Assembly: GCA_900321905.1 (NCBI GenBank)
Contig: ONXZ01000011.1
Coordinates: 1-14,755, forward strand
DNA length: 14,755 nucleotides
From: an uncultured Eubacteriales bacterium
Lineage (GTDB): Bacteria > Bacillota > Clostridia > Oscillospirales > Acutalibacteraceae
Reading direction: 5' to 3'
The position numbers were made by a program, and so were the translations under genes. Below, piece by piece: positions 13,220 through 14,755 of the stretch. The first letter of the stretch is position 1. Every line of letters begins with the position of its first letter. The notes beneath the pieces are model-generated. The model was not told where the DNA came from and ran no database searches. It was given only the letters and a program-made list of their open reading frames with translations.

Positions 13220-14755
13220 ATGATTAAAAACATTGTTGTAAAAGGTGCTAAAGAGCATAATCTGAAAAATATTGATATTGAAATTCCGCGTGACAAACTT
13301 GTTGTATTTACAGGTCTTTCAGGCTCAGGCAAAAGTTCGCTTGCGTTTGATACGATTTACGCGGAGGGTCAGCGCAGATATGTTGAATCGCTTTCGTCTT
13401 ACGCGCGAATGTTCCTCGGTCAGATGGAAAAACCTGACGTTGACTACATTGAGGGACTGTCTCCCGCTATCTCAATCGACCAAAAAACCACAAGCAAAAA
13501 CCCGCGTTCAACAGTTGGCACGGTAACCGAGATTTACGACTATCTGCGACTGCTCTGGGCGCGTATCGGCACACCGCACTGCACAGTCTGCGGACGCGAG
13601 ATAACACAGCAGACCGTCGACCAGATTGTCGACAGAATTATGCAGGCTGAAACGGGTGCAAAATTGCAGGTTATGGCGCCGATTGCCAAAGGCAAAAAGG
13701 GCGAATTTGTAAAAGAACTCGCCGACGTGCGCAAACAGGGTTTTGTCCGCGTGCGAATTGACGGCGAGATGCACGACCTTTCCGAGGAAATAAAACTTGA
13801 AAAGAATAAAAAGCACAACATTGAAGTTGTAGTTGACCGCCTTGTGATGAAAGACGAAATAAAGTCGAGGCTCACAGACAGTATCGAAACCGCAACAAAA
13901 CTTTCTGACGGCGTTGTGCTTATTGATATGGTAGGCAAGGGCGAAGAACTGTTCAGCCTTAACTACGCCTGCCCTGAGCACGGTGTTTCTATTGACGAAA
14001 TGAGTCCGAGAATGTTCTCGTTTAACAATCCGTTTGGCGCTTGCTCAAAGTGCGACGGACTCGGCACTTTCAAAGAGATTGACGAGAATTTGATTATCCC
14101 CGACAAAAAACTCTCGATTAACCAGGGCGCTATCAAGGCAAGCGGCTGGAACGTTGCTGAAGGCAGTTCTATTGCAAGAATGTATATGGAAGCGCTTGCC
14201 AAAGAGTACGACTTTTCGCTCGATATGCCGATTGAGATGATTGGTGATACTGCACTTGACGTAATTCTGCACGGCACCAAAGGCAAAAAAATCAGTATGA
14301 AACGCGTGACCTCATATGGCACAGGCACATACAAAAACGACTTTGAGGGCGTTATCACAAACCTCAGCCGCAGATATAAAGAAACTAATTCCGACTGGGC
14401 TCGAAACGATATTGAATCTGTTATGCGCGAGTGCAACTGCAATTCCTGCAAAGGCGCAAGGCTCAAGCCACAGTCGCTTGCGGTCACGGTCGGCGGCAAA
14501 AATATTTACGAGTTCTGCAAGATGTCCATAAGCGAAGAACTCGACTTTATCAACAACCTTGAACTCACCGAAAAACAGCAGATGATTGGCAACCTTGTTA
14601 TCCGCGAAATCAGGGAACGACTGACGTTCCTCAACTCCGTCGGACTTGATTATCTGTCGCTTTCACGCAGTTCAGGCACACTCTCCGGCGGCGAAGCACA
14701 GCGCATCAGACTTGCAACTCAAATCGGCTCATCGCTGATGGGCGTGCTGTATATT
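13220..14755 (+). CDS. uvrA: UvrA, excinuclease ABC subunit A, cut by the right edge
   Basis: UvrA is the damage-sensing dimeric ABC ATPase of nucleotide excision repair. The frame is open from ATG 13220 to the edge, exactly 512 codons of about 940, so the second ATPase half is missing from the window. Visible parts are Walker [10 protein letters not shown] (residues 32-40), [21 protein letters not shown], and [21 protein letters not shown]...CSKCDGLG zinc module has His in place of one Cys, and [18 protein letters not shown] follows it. The first ABC signature is [12 protein letters not shown]. An extra CTVCG pair lies near residue 117. The ribosome binding site AAGGTGA (13207-13213) is six bases upstream and the gene follows the MATE stop by 14 bases. 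This is an operon with uvrB. Confidence 0.97.
   Translation, partial: MIKNIVVKGAKEHNLKNIDIEIPRDKLVVFTGLSGSGKSSLAFDTIYAEGQRRYVESLSSYARMFLGQMEKPDVDYIEGLSPAISIDQKTTSKNPRSTVGTVTEIYDYLRLLWARIGTPHCTVCGREITQQTVDQIVDRIMQAETGAKLQVMAPIAKGKKGEFVKELADVRKQGFVRVRIDGEMHDLSEEIKLEKNKKHNIEVVVDRLVMKDEIKSRLTDSIETATKLSDGVVLIDMVGKGEELFSLNYACPEHGVSIDEMSPRMFSFNNPFGACSKCDGLGTFKEIDENLIIPDKKLSINQGAIKASGWNVAEGSSIARMYMEALAKEYDFSLDMPIEMIGDTALDVILHGTKGKKISMKRVTSYGTGTYKNDFEGVITNLSRRYKETNSDWARNDIESVMRECNCNSCKGARLKPQSLAVTVGGKNIYEFCKMSISEELDFINNLELTEKQQMIGNLVIREIRERLTFLNSVGLDYLSLSRSSGTLSGGEAQRIRLATQIGSSLMGVLYI

Overview
The window looks like a chromosomal segment of an endospore-forming, low-to-mid GC Clostridia (Firmicutes), perhaps a gut Ruminococcaceae/Oscillospiraceae member. 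The evidence is a gerA-type spore germination cluster, strong AGGAGG-like ribosome binding sites, TTGACA/TATAAT-type promoters with 17-base spacers, and a tRNA that encodes its own CCA. The first ~120-145 bases do not fit. They are about 65% G+C (78 of the first 120 bases, counted by hand), encode a fragment resembling a MetQ/NlpA lipoprotein, and cut off gerC. This edge is most simply a chimeric join.

Layout. (1) 145-2940, minus strand: gerA-gerB-gerC, tightly overlapping, with gerC truncated and gerB unusually short. (2) 2941-3012: a short divergent intergenic region with two face-to-face, overlapping sigma-G/F-like promoters, one firing into the ger operon and the other into (3) a DUF421 (YetF-like) membrane protein gene and a DUF4363 gene at 3013-4052, plus strand. 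(4) 4032-4328, minus strand: a small two-helix membrane protein that converges on and overlaps the DUF4363 gene. (5) 4338-4701: tRNA-Ser(GGA) with its promoter and terminator. The tRNA 3' end plus terminator hairpin is duplicated 187 bases away (62 nt, 2 mismatches), and an antisense copy of the T-arm lies between the two copies. (6) 4710-9687, minus strand: one operon of carboxylesterase, GH31 alpha-glucosidase, RluA-type pseudouridine synthase and a small membrane protein, driven from 9715-9743. (7) 9822-14755, plus strand: uvrB, a MATE transporter and uvrA (cut by the right edge), driven from 9759-9787.

How the parts work together. The ger proteins would form a nutrient germinant receptor in the spore inner membrane. 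The promoter arrangement suggests that the DUF421/DUF4363 pair is made in the forespore together with the receptor. The esterase and GH31 enzyme look like a cytoplasmic carbohydrate-processing pair sharing a transcript with an RNA modification gene. UvrA and UvrB are nucleotide excision repair proteins, with a transporter gene lodged between them.

The observations I would follow up first are the mirrored sporulation promoters (2963-2997), the tRNA-Ser 3'-end duplication and antisense T-arm structure (4338-4592), and the compositional break at the left edge. I did not find a clearly new multi-gene defence or biosynthetic system.
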